DNA from: Pedobacter sp. KBW06
Lineage (GTDB): Bacteria > Bacteroidota > Bacteroidia > Sphingobacteriales > Sphingobacteriaceae
Direction: 5' to 3'
DNA length: 64,000 bases
NCBI RefSeq assembly: GCF_003852525.1
Contig: NZ_QAJL01000004.1
Coordinates: 346,009-410,008 of the forward strand
Both the position numbers and the translations under genes were made by a program. Below, in pieces: positions 52,601 through 60,544 of the stretch (its first letter is position 1; the number at the start of each line of letters is the position of its first letter). Below the pieces are notes generated by a model. That model was not told the DNA's origin. It did not search any database and was given only the letters and a program-made list of their open reading frames with translations.

Positions 52601-55357
52601 ATTACCGTAACTGCAACTGCTAAAACCAAAGTTTATGGCGATGCAGATCCGGCGTTGACTTATACGTTTAGTCCGGCATTAAACGGAACAGATACCTTTA
52701 CCGGTAACCTGGACCGCACAGCGGGCGAAAATATCGGCAATTATGCCATTGGACAAGGAAGCCTTGCTTTAAGCAGCAACTACGCCCTGAATTATACTCC
52801 TGCTAATTTAAGCATCACTAAGAAAACAGTAAACGTAACGGCCACTGCCGGTAATAAGGAATACGGAACAACAGATCCGGTATTTGCTTATACTTTCAGT
52901 CCGGCATTAATCGGAACAGATACTTTCACCGGAACGCCTGACCGTGCTGCAGGTGAAAACATCGGAAACTATGCCATCGGACAAGGAACCCTTGCTTTAA
53001 ACAACAATTATACCCTTGCCTTTACTTCAGCTGATTTCAGCATCACTAAGAAAACAGTAAACGTATCGGCAGTGGCTAAAACTAAAGTATATGGAACAGC
53101 AGATCCTGCATTCACTTATACTTTCAGCCCGGCACTTATCGGTACCGATGTATTTACTGGTAACCTGAACCGCACCACCGGCGAGAACGTTGGTAACTAT
53201 GCCATCGGTCAGGGAACATTAGCGTTAAACAGCAATTACACCCTTGCCTTTACTTCTGCAGACCTCAACATTACCACCAAACCGGTAACCTTAACTGCAG
53301 TCGCTAAAACCAAAGTATACGGAACAGCAGACCCTGCATTAACTTATACCTTCAGCCCGGCATTGATCGGAACAGATACCTTTACAGGTAACCTGGACCG
53401 TGCTCCTGGTGAAAATATCGGCAGCTATGCCATCATCCAGGGAACAGTAACTGCTGGTCCGAATTACCTGATTACTTATAACCCGGCTAACCTGAGCATT
53501 ACCACCAAAGCACTTGCGGTTACTGCGGTTGCCAAAAACAAAACCTATGGGGATACTGATCCGGCACTGACCTACACTTTCAGCCCGGCATTAATCGGAA
53601 CAGATACCTTTACAGGTAACCTGGACCGCGTGACAGGTGAAAATATCGGTAGCTATGCCATCACTCAGGGAACAGTAACTGCCGGTCCGAATTACCTGAT
53701 CACCTATACCCCTGCCAACTTAAGCATCGGTACAAAAACCATCAGTGTAACTGCAACTACTTCAGCCAAAACCTATGGTGCTGCAGATCCTGCATTAACT
53801 TATACCTTCATCCCGGCACTGATCGGAACAGACACCTTTACCGGAAGTCTCAACAGGATCCCTGGTGAAAACACAGGAGTCTATGCCATCAACAAAAATA
53901 CCCTGGCACTAAGCACTAATTATGTGTTGAACTATACTGGTGCCAACCTCACCATTAACAAAGCTCCGCTCATCATTACTGCTGAGGATAAAGTGAAATT
54001 CGCCGGAACAGCGAATCCGCAACTTACCGTTAAATACGATGGTTTTGTCAATGCAGAAACACCTGCAGCACTGACCAGCCAGGTAGTGATCAGCACAACA
54101 GCAACCACGAACAGCCCGATCGGAACTTACAGCATCGTTCCTTCCGCAGCTACTTCCGGTAACTACCAGATCAGTTTTGTAAACGGAACATTAACCATCA
54201 GACCAGGTGCACCAACAAACATCCTGCTGGCGGGAACTACCATTTATGAAAACAGTCCGGCTGGAACTCCGGCAGGAACCATCAGCAGTACTTCTGATGA
54301 TCCGGCTGCAACATTCGGCTATACCCTTGTCTCAGGAACGGGTGATACCGACAATGCTTTATTCAGCATCTCAGGAAACAACCTGCTGACCGCAGCAAGC
54401 CTGAACTTTGAAAACAAGCCCAGCTACAGCATCAGGGTGAAAAGCACCACACAATATGGTTTCAGCCTGGAGAAAGCCTTCAACGTCAGCATCAGCGATG
54501 TCAATGAAGTACCAACACTGGATGCCATTGCAAGTCAGACCATCTGCTATACCACTGCAGCTCAGAATGTAGCCTTAACCGGTATCACTGCAGGTCCTGA
54601 ATCTGCACAAACCACTACTGTTACAGCAATCAGCAGCAATAACAACCTGATTCAAACCATCACTGCAACACAAACCGGCAGCAATGGAAACATCAGCTAC
54701 CGCGTGAGAAGTGGTGCTTCAGGAACTGCAACCATTACAGTGACCGTAAAAGACAATGGTGGAACAGACAACGGAGGGGTAGATACCTACAGCAGAACCT
54801 TTGTCATCACAGTAAATCCTTTACCGGTAATCGCAATTACTGCTGACAACGGCAATAACAATGGTCCAGCAGGTACAGAGGTCAGCAAAGGTGAAAGTCT
54901 GAGACTGACTGCTACAGGTGGCGTTTCTTACGTATGGTCTGCACACAGCAGCATCATCAGCGGGCAAAACACCGCAACACTGACCGTAAGGCCTAGAGAA
55001 ACCACTACCTACACGGTAACGGCAACCAATGCCAGCGGATGTACAGATTCCAAAACCTTTACGGTAACAGTGGTGGAAGACTATGCAAAAGTAAAAGCCA
55101 CCAATATTTTATCCCCTAACGGAGATGGATACAATGACAAATGGGTGATTGACAATATCGATTTCTATCCGAACAATGAAGTGAAAATATTTGATAAGGC
55201 AGGAAGACCGATCTTTAGTAAAAAAGGGTATGACAACAACTGGGACGGAACCCTTAACGGAACCGCACTGGCAGAAGGCACCTATTATTACGTGATAGAC
55301 TTCGGTACCAGCCGCCCGAAATTCAAAGGCTTTATCACCGTGATCAGAGAGAATTAA
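46664..55357 (+). CDS. Giant T9SS-exported adhesin with MBG repeats and gliding-motility C-terminal domain
   Basis: A 2,897-residue surface protein. A signal peptide ends about residue 28 (KKSAAQ). Domains in order: an N-terminal lamin-tail-like region (about 29-265); three related 110-residue repeats (about 268-620, SVTSSTANGTYKIGD..., TFNYTV); bacterial Ig-like repeats of DKTVPTLTTV... type (about 620-1040); an fibronectin-III-like domain (about 1042-1130); an Ig-like domain (about 1140-1215); sixteen MBG-type repeats of exactly 76 residues (1217-2432) and a divergent seventeenth (2433-2513); a cadherin-like region; and a gliding-motility-associated C-terminal (CHU_C) domain (about 2810-2897, NILSPNGDGYNDKW). 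That domain is the type IX secretion sorting signal of the SprB/SprF kind. The PorP/SprF gene follows 36 bp later. Probable role: adhesion at the cell surface. Confidence 0.95.
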   Translation: MKNLSLRFFAALFIICFFCFSAKKSAAQLTPGDFAIVGFNGNSATVNLAIVALKVIPSGTVLKITDQGWDQSALVSNGSDGLITWTTTSSIPAGTIFNIAITGGASPTATGLEAYGTATATGWTTGTVVAGGGDNWFLYSGSDASPNFIYGFANWSTALPGTNAPDPTTGWQAAGTVTAAVSYLPTTLAAGNFYVTLTIAGTPPTGYHGDFNNYSGTLIGTKASILTAINTKSNWTTTELLANKKSLDPGGAAFPGVNPIFQLGTNVSSVTSSTANGTYKIGDLITINVTFSTIVNVTGTPLLSLNTGANASYSDGTGTNTLTFNYTVASGQSTPDLDYASTTALSLNGGTIKDAGSTDATLTLAAPGAANSLGNNKAIVIDGITPTIASANSTTANGAYKAGDLININLNFTEAVTVTGTPQLALNSGATVNYTSGSGTSTLTFNYTVGPTDASADLDYISTTALSLNGGTIKDAAGNSATLTLAAPGAANSLGANKNIVIDNTAPLVSSVNSSLPNGTYKINDVIPVTINFSEVVTVTGTPTLGLNSGGTASYVSGSGSSALVFNYTVALNQSIADLDQASTTALALAGGTIKDAAGNNATLTLAAPGGAGSLGANKDIVINTTTPTITSITRVGNATINGTSAQFLVTFSENVTGVNTPDFSITSTGITAPAVTFVSGSNNTRTITVSTGTGSGTLRLDLKTTGTGIINTIGNEIQGGYTAGEVYTIDKAIPTLTTVTIASNNANTTKAKTGDVVTLSFTASEAIGTPVVSIFGNTATVTNTTANDWTATYTTLATDANGVIPFNIAFADVAGNVGTAVTATTNASSVTYDKTVPTLTTVAIVSNNASNQTAKTGNIISLSFTASEAVALPVVTIAGNPVVPVSAGGNSFTTAYTLTGTETEGAISFNIAFTDLAGNAGTAVTATTNSSSVTYDKTIPTLTAVTIASNNLTTSLAKAGDVITLNFTASETVTTPTVTMGGTAVTPTNSGGNNWTATQTVSGLTPEGVLAFNIAFSDVAGNAGTPVTATTNSSSVTVDRTAPAAPTGLAATAGNTQNTITWNASPAPDLDKYILYAGTTINPTTAIQTIPAGTLTYTHTGLTNGIGYFYRISAADLTGNEGARSGNITSVPKGAQTITFNPLAASVYGATPITMTATSSSALPVTYTSSNTAVATVSGSTVTILSAGTTTITASQAGNSAFLAATPVTQDLVVDKKDIAVAAVVQTKVYGAADPALTYTFSPALVGLDTFTGVLDRATGENIGNYAIGQGTLALNANYTLTFTSADLSITAKPVTVTAAAQTKIFTAADPAFTYTFSPALIGTDTFTGNLDRAAGEDVGTYAIGQGNLSLGTNYQITYVPANLTITSKTITVTATAKTKVYGDTDPALTYTFSPALNGTDTFTGNPDRAAGENIGNYVIGQGTLALNNNYTLNYTAADFSITKKTINVTATAGNKEYGTTDPVFAYTFSPALIGTDTFTGNLDRAIGENIGNYAIGQGTLALSNNYTLAFTSADFSITKKTVNVTAVANTKVYGAADPVFTYTFSPALIGTDTFTGALDRATGENIGNYAIGQGTLALNSNYTLAFTSADLNITAKPVTVTAAAKTKIFTAADPAFTYTVSPALIGTDTFTGNLDRAAGEDVGTYAIGQGNLSLGTNYQITYVPANLTITSKTITVTATAKTKVYGDTDPALTYTFSPALNGTDTFTGNPDRAAGENIGNYVIGQGTLALNNNYTLNYTAADFSITKKTINVTATAGNKEYGTTDPVFAYTFSPALIGTDTFTGNLDRAIGENIGNYAIGQGTLALSNNYTLAFTSADFSITKKTVNVAAVAKTKIYGAADPALTYTFSPALIGTDTFTGNLDRATGENIGNYAIGQGTLALNSNYTLAFTSADLNITAKPVTVTAAAKTKIFTAADPAFTYTVSPALIGTDTFTGNLDRAPGEDVGTYAIGQGNLSLGTNYQITYVPANLTITSQAITVTATAKTKVYGDADPALTYTFSPALNGTDTFTGNLDRTAGENIGNYAIGQGSLALSSNYALNYTPANLSITKKTVNVTATAGNKEYGTTDPVFAYTFSPALIGTDTFTGTPDRAAGENIGNYAIGQGTLALNNNYTLAFTSADFSITKKTVNVSAVAKTKVYGTADPAFTYTFSPALIGTDVFTGNLNRTTGENVGNYAIGQGTLALNSNYTLAFTSADLNITTKPVTLTAVAKTKVYGTADPALTYTFSPALIGTDTFTGNLDRAPGENIGSYAIIQGTVTAGPNYLITYNPANLSITTKALAVTAVAKNKTYGDTDPALTYTFSPALIGTDTFTGNLDRVTGENIGSYAITQGTVTAGPNYLITYTPANLSIGTKTISVTATTSAKTYGAADPALTYTFIPALIGTDTFTGSLNRIPGENTGVYAINKNTLALSTNYVLNYTGANLTINKAPLIITAEDKVKFAGTANPQLTVKYDGFVNAETPAALTSQVVISTTATTNSPIGTYSIVPSAATSGNYQISFVNGTLTIRPGAPTNILLAGTTIYENSPAGTPAGTISSTSDDPAATFGYTLVSGTGDTDNALFSISGNNLLTAASLNFENKPSYSIRVKSTTQYGFSLEKAFNVSISDVNEVPTLDAIASQTICYTTAAQNVALTGITAGPESAQTTTVTAISSNNNLIQTITATQTGSNGNISYRVRSGASGTATITVTVKDNGGTDNGGVDTYSRTFVITVNPLPVIAITADNGNNNGPAGTEVSKGESLRLTATGGVSYVWSAHSSIISGQNTATLTVRPRETTTYTVTATNASGCTDSKTFTVTVVEDYAKVKATNILSPNGDGYNDKWVIDNIDFYPNNEVKIFDKAGRPIFSKKGYDNNWDGTLNGTALAEGTYYYVIDFGTSRPKFKGFITVIREN
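50312..53959 (+). repeat. Array of sixteen 228-bp MBG repeats with a 912-bp higher-order period
   Basis: Sixteen direct repeats, each exactly 228 bp (76 codons), without any indel: 53960 minus 50312 is 16 x 228. Every unit has the TFSPAL.GTD.FTG frame. Units 2-5, 6-9 and 10-13 form a four-unit super-repeat of 912 bp. 50701-51240 and 51613-52152 are almost identical (about six mismatches seen), so this copy of the super-repeat is recent. Confidence 0.95.
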
Positions 55358-55393
55358 GATTAACCCCTTATTTAAAATAAAAACATCATAAAG

Positions 55394-56284
55394 ATGAAAA
55401 CGAAATATAAATTCTTAGCAGCAGTACTTATGGTTTTTACCATAAGTACTAAAAGCCAGGCACAGTTAAACCCACTGGCAGCGCAATATTACAGCAACCA
55501 GTACCTCATCAACCCGGCCTTCGCCGGCAGCACTGAAGGGATGAAAATCAATGCCGCCTACCGTAAATTATGGAGCAATGTTCCCGGATCACCGCTTACC
55601 CAAAGCATCACCGGCGACTATGGTTTCAATAAAGTTGGTGTAGGACTAAACGTTTATCATGAAAGTGCAGGTCTGCAAAGACAGATCAGAGTGGTGGGAA
55701 GTTATGCCTATCACCTGAAGCTCAATGAAAAAAATGACCAGTTACATTTCGGAGTATCCCTGGGTTTTATGAACCAGCGCCTGGAAACCACCGATATCTA
55801 TGGTAATCCAAATGATCCTATGGTAGGTCAGTACAACGACAGAAAGACCTATCTGGATGGTGATTTTGGAATCGCTTACACTTCCGGTAAACTTAACCTG
55901 CAAGCTTCCATTCCAAACCTGAAAAGCGTGCTTAAAAAGGATGTGATCAAACTTGCGGATGTAACGACCTTTTATGCCGCAGCAAGCTATAAAATGAATA
56001 TCAGTGAAGGATTGAACGGTCTGGACCTGGAGCCTAAAGTAGCTTACAGAGGTGTTAAAGGTTTTGACAACATCTGGGATGCTGGTGCACAACTGGAGAT
56101 CGCCAATAAGCAGGTATTCATTATGGGACTATACCACAGTACAGAAAGTGCCACTTTCGGTCTGGGCATGGACTTCAGAAAAAAATACCTCGTGAGCGGA
56201 ATGTATACCACACAAACATCTGCTTTGAGCGGATACACCAACGGCAGTTTTGAACTTAACCTGAGACTGAGTTTAGGCAGATAG
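55394..56284 (+). CDS. PorP/SprF-family T9SS-associated outer-membrane protein
   Basis: A 296-residue protein. A signal peptide ends about residue 23 (STKSQAQ). It has the PorP/SprF start LNPLAAQYYSNQYLINPAFAGSTEGMKINAAYRKLW(S), the diagnostic sequence of this family, followed by alternating beta strands to a barrel-like end ELNLRLSLG. In Flavobacterium, SprF is required for export of SprB, a CHU_C adhesin, by T9SS; similar pairs occur throughout Bacteroidota. Here it directly follows the giant adhesin with a 36-bp gap, so the pair almost certainly functions together. A terminator follows at 56317. Confidence 0.95.
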   Translation: MKTKYKFLAAVLMVFTISTKSQAQLNPLAAQYYSNQYLINPAFAGSTEGMKINAAYRKLWSNVPGSPLTQSITGDYGFNKVGVGLNVYHESAGLQRQIRVVGSYAYHLKLNEKNDQLHFGVSLGFMNQRLETTDIYGNPNDPMVGQYNDRKTYLDGDFGIAYTSGKLNLQASIPNLKSVLKKDVIKLADVTTFYAAASYKMNISEGLNGLDLEPKVAYRGVKGFDNIWDAGAQLEIANKQVFIMGLYHSTESATFGLGMDFRKKYLVSGMYTTQTSALSGYTNGSFELNLRLSLGR

Positions 56285-56316
56285 AAAACACTGTTTTTTA
56301 GGAAAACACATTTTAG

Positions 56317-56354
56317 CAAGGGAGGATTCAATCAGAATTCCTCCCTTGTTTTAT
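56317..56354 (+). terminator. Intrinsic terminator after the PorP/SprF gene
   Basis: A perfect 10-bp stem CAAGGGAGGA / TCCTCCCTTG (56317-56326 and 56339-56348) with a 12-base loop, ending in TTTTATTT. It closes the adhesin operon. Confidence 0.85.
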
Positions 56355-56449
56355 TTAGGGGTAACCAGTCTCAGCATCCGGAAGAAGCGGTAATGAAGCC
56401 ATCCCTGCATTCATTGCCCAACCCTGATCACCCTTAATTTTCCGGATGG

Positions 56450-56538
56450 TTATCCACAATCAATTAAATCCATAAACAAATGAATACAGGCAACTTAACA
56501 CCATTACACACATGGTTATCAACACAACTTGTGGATAA
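56450..56538. promoter_or_regulatory. Cluster of DnaA-box-like sequences
   Basis: Within 89 bp, two copies of the canonical box TTATCCACA are present, at 56450-56458 on the plus strand and at 56530-56538 on the minus strand (TGTGGATAA), and one single-mismatch box TTATCAACA at 56516-56524. The last two form an imperfect inverted repeat, GTTATC...GATAAC. They lie in an AT-rich gap between the terminator at 56317 and the aminopeptidase promoter at 56613. This could be a DnaA-binding regulatory site or titration cluster; an origin is possible but not supported by gene orientation. Confidence 0.5.
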
Positions 56539-56612
56539 CATAAATCCTTTTTTAACACCAGATTTCTTTATTCAGGGGCAAAAAATAAGCTATATACAGG
56601 AATTAAATTCCA

Positions 56613-56620
56613 TAGATTTG
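56613..56620 (+). promoter_or_regulatory. -7 promoter element for the aminopeptidase P gene
   Basis: TAGATTTG matches TAnnTTTG 32 bp before the ATG at 56653. The -33 box is not evident. The DnaA-like boxes lie about 75-160 bp upstream of it. Confidence 0.5.
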
Positions 56621-56652
56621 CATTAACGCGATGAGCTAATAAAAATTAAACC

Positions 56653-58428
56653 ATGACATATCAGGAAAAATTAAGCGAGATACGTAAACAAATGAAGGCC
56701 GACAACATACAGGCTTACATTATCCCTTCAGCAGATCCACATATCAGTGAATACTTACCCAACCATTACAAGTGTATTCCTTTTGCTTCCGGCTTTACAG
56801 GATCGGCAGGAACCTTAGTCATTACCCATGATTTTGCAGGTCTGTGGACAGACTTCCGCTATTTCGAGCAGGCGACCGAACAATTGGAAAACAGCGGCTT
56901 TGAGCTGGTTAAACAAAAAATACAACATGCTCCGGAATACATTCAATGGCTGATAGAAACACTGGACAAGGGGGCAGTTGTCGCAACAAATGAGAAACTC
57001 CTTTCTATCCTTTTAGGAGATCTCCTTGTGCAACAATTCTCCATCAAAGACATCCGGCTTAGTGATAAAGATTACCTTAGTCCTATCTGGGAAAACAGAC
57101 CAGCCCTACCTGCAGAAAAAGCCTTCCTGATCGAGGAACAACACATCGGACAGTCTGTGGCTGCTAAACTATCGGAAGTCAGGGCTGAGCTTCAGAAAAA
57201 GAATGCAGCGTACCACCTGATTTCTTCCCTTGATGATATGGCCTGGTTATTCAACATCCGTGGAAAAGATGTGAGTTACAACCCTGTTGTACTTAGCTTT
57301 GCCTTAATCGGTCAGGACAAAGCCACCATTTTCATTAATCCTGATAAACTCAGCACTGCTGAAAAGGAATTACTTGCTGCGAGCGGAGTTCAGGTGATGC
57401 CTTATGAAGACATCGAATCTGCCTTATCGGCCGTTCCTGAAAACACCGCTATTTTTATTGATCCTAAACGCAATTGCTTCGCCTATGCAAAACTATTGCC
57501 GGCATCGGTAAAAGTGATCAAAGACACCAATCCATCCACCAACCTAAAAGCCGTTAAGAACGAAACAGAACTGGCCAATACCCGTATCGCAATGGCGAAA
57601 GACGGCGTTGCCATCACACGTTTCTTAAAGTGGTTATCAGAAAACATAGGCAAAATCACCATTACCGAACTTTCTGCCGCTGCCGAACTGCGTAAGTTCA
57701 GGGCTGCACAGGAAGGTTTTGTGGGCGATAGCTTCAATACCATCAGCGCTTATAAAGCGCATGGTGCCTTACCTCATTATGGCCCATCTGAAGAAAGTGA
57801 TGTAGAAATAAAAGAAGAAGGTTTGTTCCTGGTAGATTCCGGAGGTCAGTATTTTTATGGTACAACGGACATTACCAGAACCATTCCGATGGGAAACAAT
57901 ACCGAAGAAGAAAAAACAGATTATACGCTGGTGCTAAAAGGAATGATTGACGGCTGTAAACTGCGCTTCCCTAAAGGAACCTGTGGTTATCAGATCGATG
58001 CCATCACCCGCAGGCCATTATGGGATTATGCCATCAATTACGGACACGGGACAGGACATGGCGTTGGTTATTTCCTAAATGTTCATGAAGGTCCTCATAC
58101 CTTCAACCCAACCGCTGTTCCTGTAGCCATAGAGCTTGGAATGATCACTTCTATTGAACCGGGAGTATACCGTCCTGGGAAACACGGCGTTCGTATAGAA
58201 AACCTCGTAAACACGATTAAAGACGTTACTAACGAATTTAATGAATTCTATGCCTTTGAATCTTTAACCATCGCTCCGATCAGCACAGCTATTGTGAAAA
58301 AAGAATTATTGGAACAAGGACAGATAGATTGGCTGAATAACTATAATGCATTGGTATTTGAACGTTTAAGCCCACTTCTAAATACGGAAGAGGTTGCTTG
58401 GTTAAAAGCATATACTGCCGCAATTTAG
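56653..58428 (+). CDS. pepP: Xaa-Pro aminopeptidase (aminopeptidase P family, M24B)
   Basis: A 591-residue aminopeptidase P of the long three-domain form: two N-terminal creatinase-like domains (about 1-310) and the C-terminal pita-bread metallopeptidase (about 315-590). Metal-site motifs are LVDSGGQYFYGTTDITRT (two aspartates), HGTGHGVGYFLNVHEGPH (His), and IEPGVYRPGKHGVRIENL (two glutamates). It removes an N-terminal residue preceding proline, in the cytoplasm, with two Mn2+ or similar ions; there is no signal peptide. A standard housekeeping-type enzyme. Its start is typical, with a promoter element 32 bp upstream; nested hairpin follows the gene. Confidence 0.95.
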   Translation: MTYQEKLSEIRKQMKADNIQAYIIPSADPHISEYLPNHYKCIPFASGFTGSAGTLVITHDFAGLWTDFRYFEQATEQLENSGFELVKQKIQHAPEYIQWLIETLDKGAVVATNEKLLSILLGDLLVQQFSIKDIRLSDKDYLSPIWENRPALPAEKAFLIEEQHIGQSVAAKLSEVRAELQKKNAAYHLISSLDDMAWLFNIRGKDVSYNPVVLSFALIGQDKATIFINPDKLSTAEKELLAASGVQVMPYEDIESALSAVPENTAIFIDPKRNCFAYAKLLPASVKVIKDTNPSTNLKAVKNETELANTRIAMAKDGVAITRFLKWLSENIGKITITELSAAAELRKFRAAQEGFVGDSFNTISAYKAHGALPHYGPSEESDVEIKEEGLFLVDSGGQYFYGTTDITRTIPMGNNTEEEKTDYTLVLKGMIDGCKLRFPKGTCGYQIDAITRRPLWDYAINYGHGTGHGVGYFLNVHEGPHTFNPTAVPVAIELGMITSIEPGVYRPGKHGVRIENLVNTIKDVTNEFNEFYAFESLTIAPISTAIVKKELLEQGQIDWLNNYNALVFERLSPLLNTEEVAWLKAYTAAI

Positions 58429-58460
58429 TTCCGGAATATTGCCCGGAGAGATTAAATCAT

Positions 58461-58556
58461 AAAAAGGTGTATATTATTCGAAGGCTGGAATCTTTTGTCC
58501 TGAAAAAGGACAAAACTTCCTAAGGCCTTCTCACAACATACACCTTTTTATTTTTA
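58461..58556 (+). terminator. Large three-tier nested hairpin (terminator of aminopeptidase gene)
   Basis: Three concentric perfect stems: 12 bp (58461-58472 with 58538-58549), 6 bp GAAGGC/GCCTTC (58480-58485 with 58525-58530) and 8 bp TTTTGTCC/GGACAAAA (58493-58500 with 58508-58515), separated by internal loops of similar size. It ends in a T-rich run. It begins 33 bp after the stop. Works as a terminator by shape, but it is far bigger than the usual ones here; a structured RNA role cannot be excluded. Confidence 0.7.
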
Positions 58557-58825
58557 ATACTTTATAAAGAGTTACTGATGAAATTCAGCTCAGAAACCGG
58601 GTTAAAGTTTTACATCGCTTCTGAAAGAAATACTCAGCAAGCTTAAATAATCACCGGTAATTTATCCAAACTACCTTATCAGACTTTCTTTTCAATTCTC
58701 AAAAGAAATCACTCAATCAGACTAAGTAAACATCAATTATTTATCCAATCTGCTTAGCAAAATTCCTTTCCCTCTATCCTTCCCCCTCATTGCGAGAACC
58801 GCGAATACAGGTTCTGCGTTTTGCA

Positions 58826-58911
58826 AAAAAAATCCAATGTGCTTAGACGACATCCAAATGTTTTGCCCTTCAGCGAAACATTTGAGGAGGAGAAGTACAT
58901 TGGATTTTTTT
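58826..58911 (-). terminator. Large two-tier nested hairpin (terminator of fucose operon)
   Basis: A perfect 15-bp outer stem (58826-58840 with 58897-58911) and a 9-bp inner stem CAAATGTTT/AAACATTTG (58855-58863 with 58876-58884). On the minus strand it ends in a T run. It begins 4 bp after the stop of the SDR gene at 58915, so it is the terminator of the minus-strand operon. The 486-bp gap between the two converging units holds this, the plus-strand hairpin, and no gene I can support. Confidence 0.75.
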
Positions 58912-58914
58912 AAA

Positions 58915-59703
58915 TTAAAGCGGGCTGATAGAGCGGTCGAGATGCACATAACCTCCATCGACATATACCAACTGCCCGGTCGTATGACTCGATGCCTCAG
59001 AAAGCAAAAACACCGTTGCATTCGCAATCTCTTCAGCCGTTGTCATCCTGTTCCCAAAAGGAATTTTCGCCTTTATGGAAGCTAGTTTCTCTTCAGAATT
59101 AGGAATAGAATTGATCCAGGTCTGATACAATGGCGTATAACACTCCGCAACAATTACAGAATTCACGCGGATTCCATAAGGCAGGAGTTCAACAGCCCAT
59201 TCTCTCGTTAACGCATTTCTACCACCATTAGATGCTGCATATGCAGAGGTTCCCCCCTGTCCGGTATCTGCTACCTTTGAACCGATATTGACAATCGCTC
59301 CTTTAGATTTTTTAAGTGCCGGTAAAGCATGGTGTGCCATCAGGTAATAATGGATTACATTCTTGTGCAGGCTTTCCAGAAAGCTTTCATAGTTTCCGCT
59401 TTCCAATCCTACGCCGTCATTTACCCCTGCATTATTTACCAGTCCGTCAATTCTGCCATATTTCTCCAGAACAATTTTAATCGCCTCTTCACTAGCAGAA
59501 GGATTCGTTAATTCGGCGACCAGCTGAAAGACCTTTCCACCTTCTGCGATAATATCATCAGCAAGGCGTTGGTTATCTGCTTCATTCCTTCCTACGATCA
59601 CAGGTGTAGCTCCTTCTTTTGCCAGTAACCTTACAATAGCTTCACCAATACCTTTGGCTCCACCAGTTACGATGACTACTTTATCTTTTAATTGCAGATC
59701 CAT
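58915..59703 (-). CDS. SDR dehydrogenase, L-fucose dehydrogenase candidate
   Basis: A 262-residue classical SDR: KVVIVTGGAKGIGEAIVR glycine-rich site, NNAGVNDGV near residue 90, catalytic Ser and the YAASNGGRNALTREWAVE segment, in which the usual YxxxK lysine appears as YAASN(G). The conventional lysine position therefore seems altered (Tyr-Ala-Ala-Ser-Asn), which is unusual and worth checking. It lies last in the fucose-degradation operon, 7 bp after the lactonase gene. In the non-phosphorylative pathway the first oxidation, L-fucose to L-fucono-lactone, needs such an enzyme, so this is the natural candidate. Confidence 0.78.
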   Translation of the reverse strand: MDLQLKDKVVIVTGGAKGIGEAIVRLLAKEGATPVIVGRNEADNQRLADDIIAEGGKVFQLVAELTNPSASEEAIKIVLEKYGRIDGLVNNAGVNDGVGLESGNYESFLESLHKNVIHYYLMAHHALPALKKSKGAIVNIGSKVADTGQGGTSAYAASNGGRNALTREWAVELLPYGIRVNSVIVAECYTPLYQTWINSIPNSEEKLASIKAKIPFGNRMTTAEEIANATVFLLSEASSHTTGQLVYVDGGYVHLDRSISPL

Positions 59704-59710
59704 TGATTGC

Positions 59711-60544
59711 TTATTTTAAGTTATAAAAGTGAGTTGCGTTTCCTCCCCAGAACAGGTTCTGTTCATTTTCAGAGAGTTTTGCAATATAATTTTCCATGAC
59801 GTTCAGTACCCTTCCATAATCACCTGCCAGCAGGCAAACCGGCCAGTCTGAACCGTACATCACCCTTTTGGCACCAAAAGCTTCAAACACTATATCCAGA
59901 TAAGGATCAAAATCCTTTGCTTTCCATCGCTTCCAATCTGCTTCTGTTACCATTCCGGATACTTTACAGCTTACATTTTCATGTTTCGCCAATCCTTTTA
60001 TATCTTGCTCCCAGTCTGCGATGCTGCCCTCTTTAATTCCGGGTTTAGCGATATGGTCCAGCACAAAGGGCTGATCCGGAAACCTTGCCGCCAGTTCTGT
60101 TGCATATTTAAGCTGGTGTGGATAGATGAGGATATCGTAGGTAAATCCGAATGTTTTCAGTTTACTGATTCCGTTTACAAATTCCGGCTTCAACATCAAG
60201 GCAGGATCAGCTGCTCCCTGAAGGATCTCTCTGAAGCCTTTTAGCTTTTCATGCCTGCTTAATGTCGCCAGCTGATCAGCAATGTCTGCCGCCTGCAGGT
60301 CCACCCAGCCTACTACTCCTTTAATAAAAGAATGCGTTGCTGCATGTTTCAGCTGGAATTCATTTTCCTTCTGACTTTGATCTGATTGCACCACTACACA
60401 CCCATCAAAATTATAATGGTCCAGAATGGGCTTCAGATGCTGAGGCAGGAAATCATCCCGGAGCACATCCATCTCGTCTGTGATCCAGGCATCTCTTACC
60501 TCATCATAGTTCCAGAAGTGCTGGTGGGAATCAATTTTTAACAT
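59711..60544 (-). CDS. L-fuconolactonase-type amidohydrolase
   Basis: A 277-residue amidohydrolase of the amidohydro_2 group. Family marks are IDSHQHFWNYD at the N-terminus (HxH metal site), PFVLDHIAKPGIKEG and the late MYGSDWPVCLLAG (YGSDWP, metal aspartate). This layout fits L-fuconolactone or L-rhamnonolactone hydrolases. In the operon it sits between the FAH-type hydrolase and the SDR at 58915; its start overlaps the FAH gene end by 14 bp. It would open L-fucono-1,5-lactone (or 1,4) to L-fuconate in the cytoplasm. Good call, with the exact lactone undecided. Confidence 0.88.
   Translation of the reverse strand: MLKIDSHQHFWNYDEVRDAWITDEMDVLRDDFLPQHLKPILDHYNFDGCVVVQSDQSQKENEFQLKHAATHSFIKGVVGWVDLQAADIADQLATLSRHEKLKGFREILQGAADPALMLKPEFVNGISKLKTFGFTYDILIYPHQLKYATELAARFPDQPFVLDHIAKPGIKEGSIADWEQDIKGLAKHENVSCKVSGMVTEADWKRWKAKDFDPYLDIVFEAFGAKRVMYGSDWPVCLLAGDYGRVLNVMENYIAKLSENEQNLFWGGNATHFYNLK

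Noticed and set aside
56450..56538. Declaring the DnaA-box cluster to be oriC.
   Set aside because: Only three boxes, no dnaA/dnaN in the window, neighbouring genes co-oriented and no skew test possible. Kept as a finding only.
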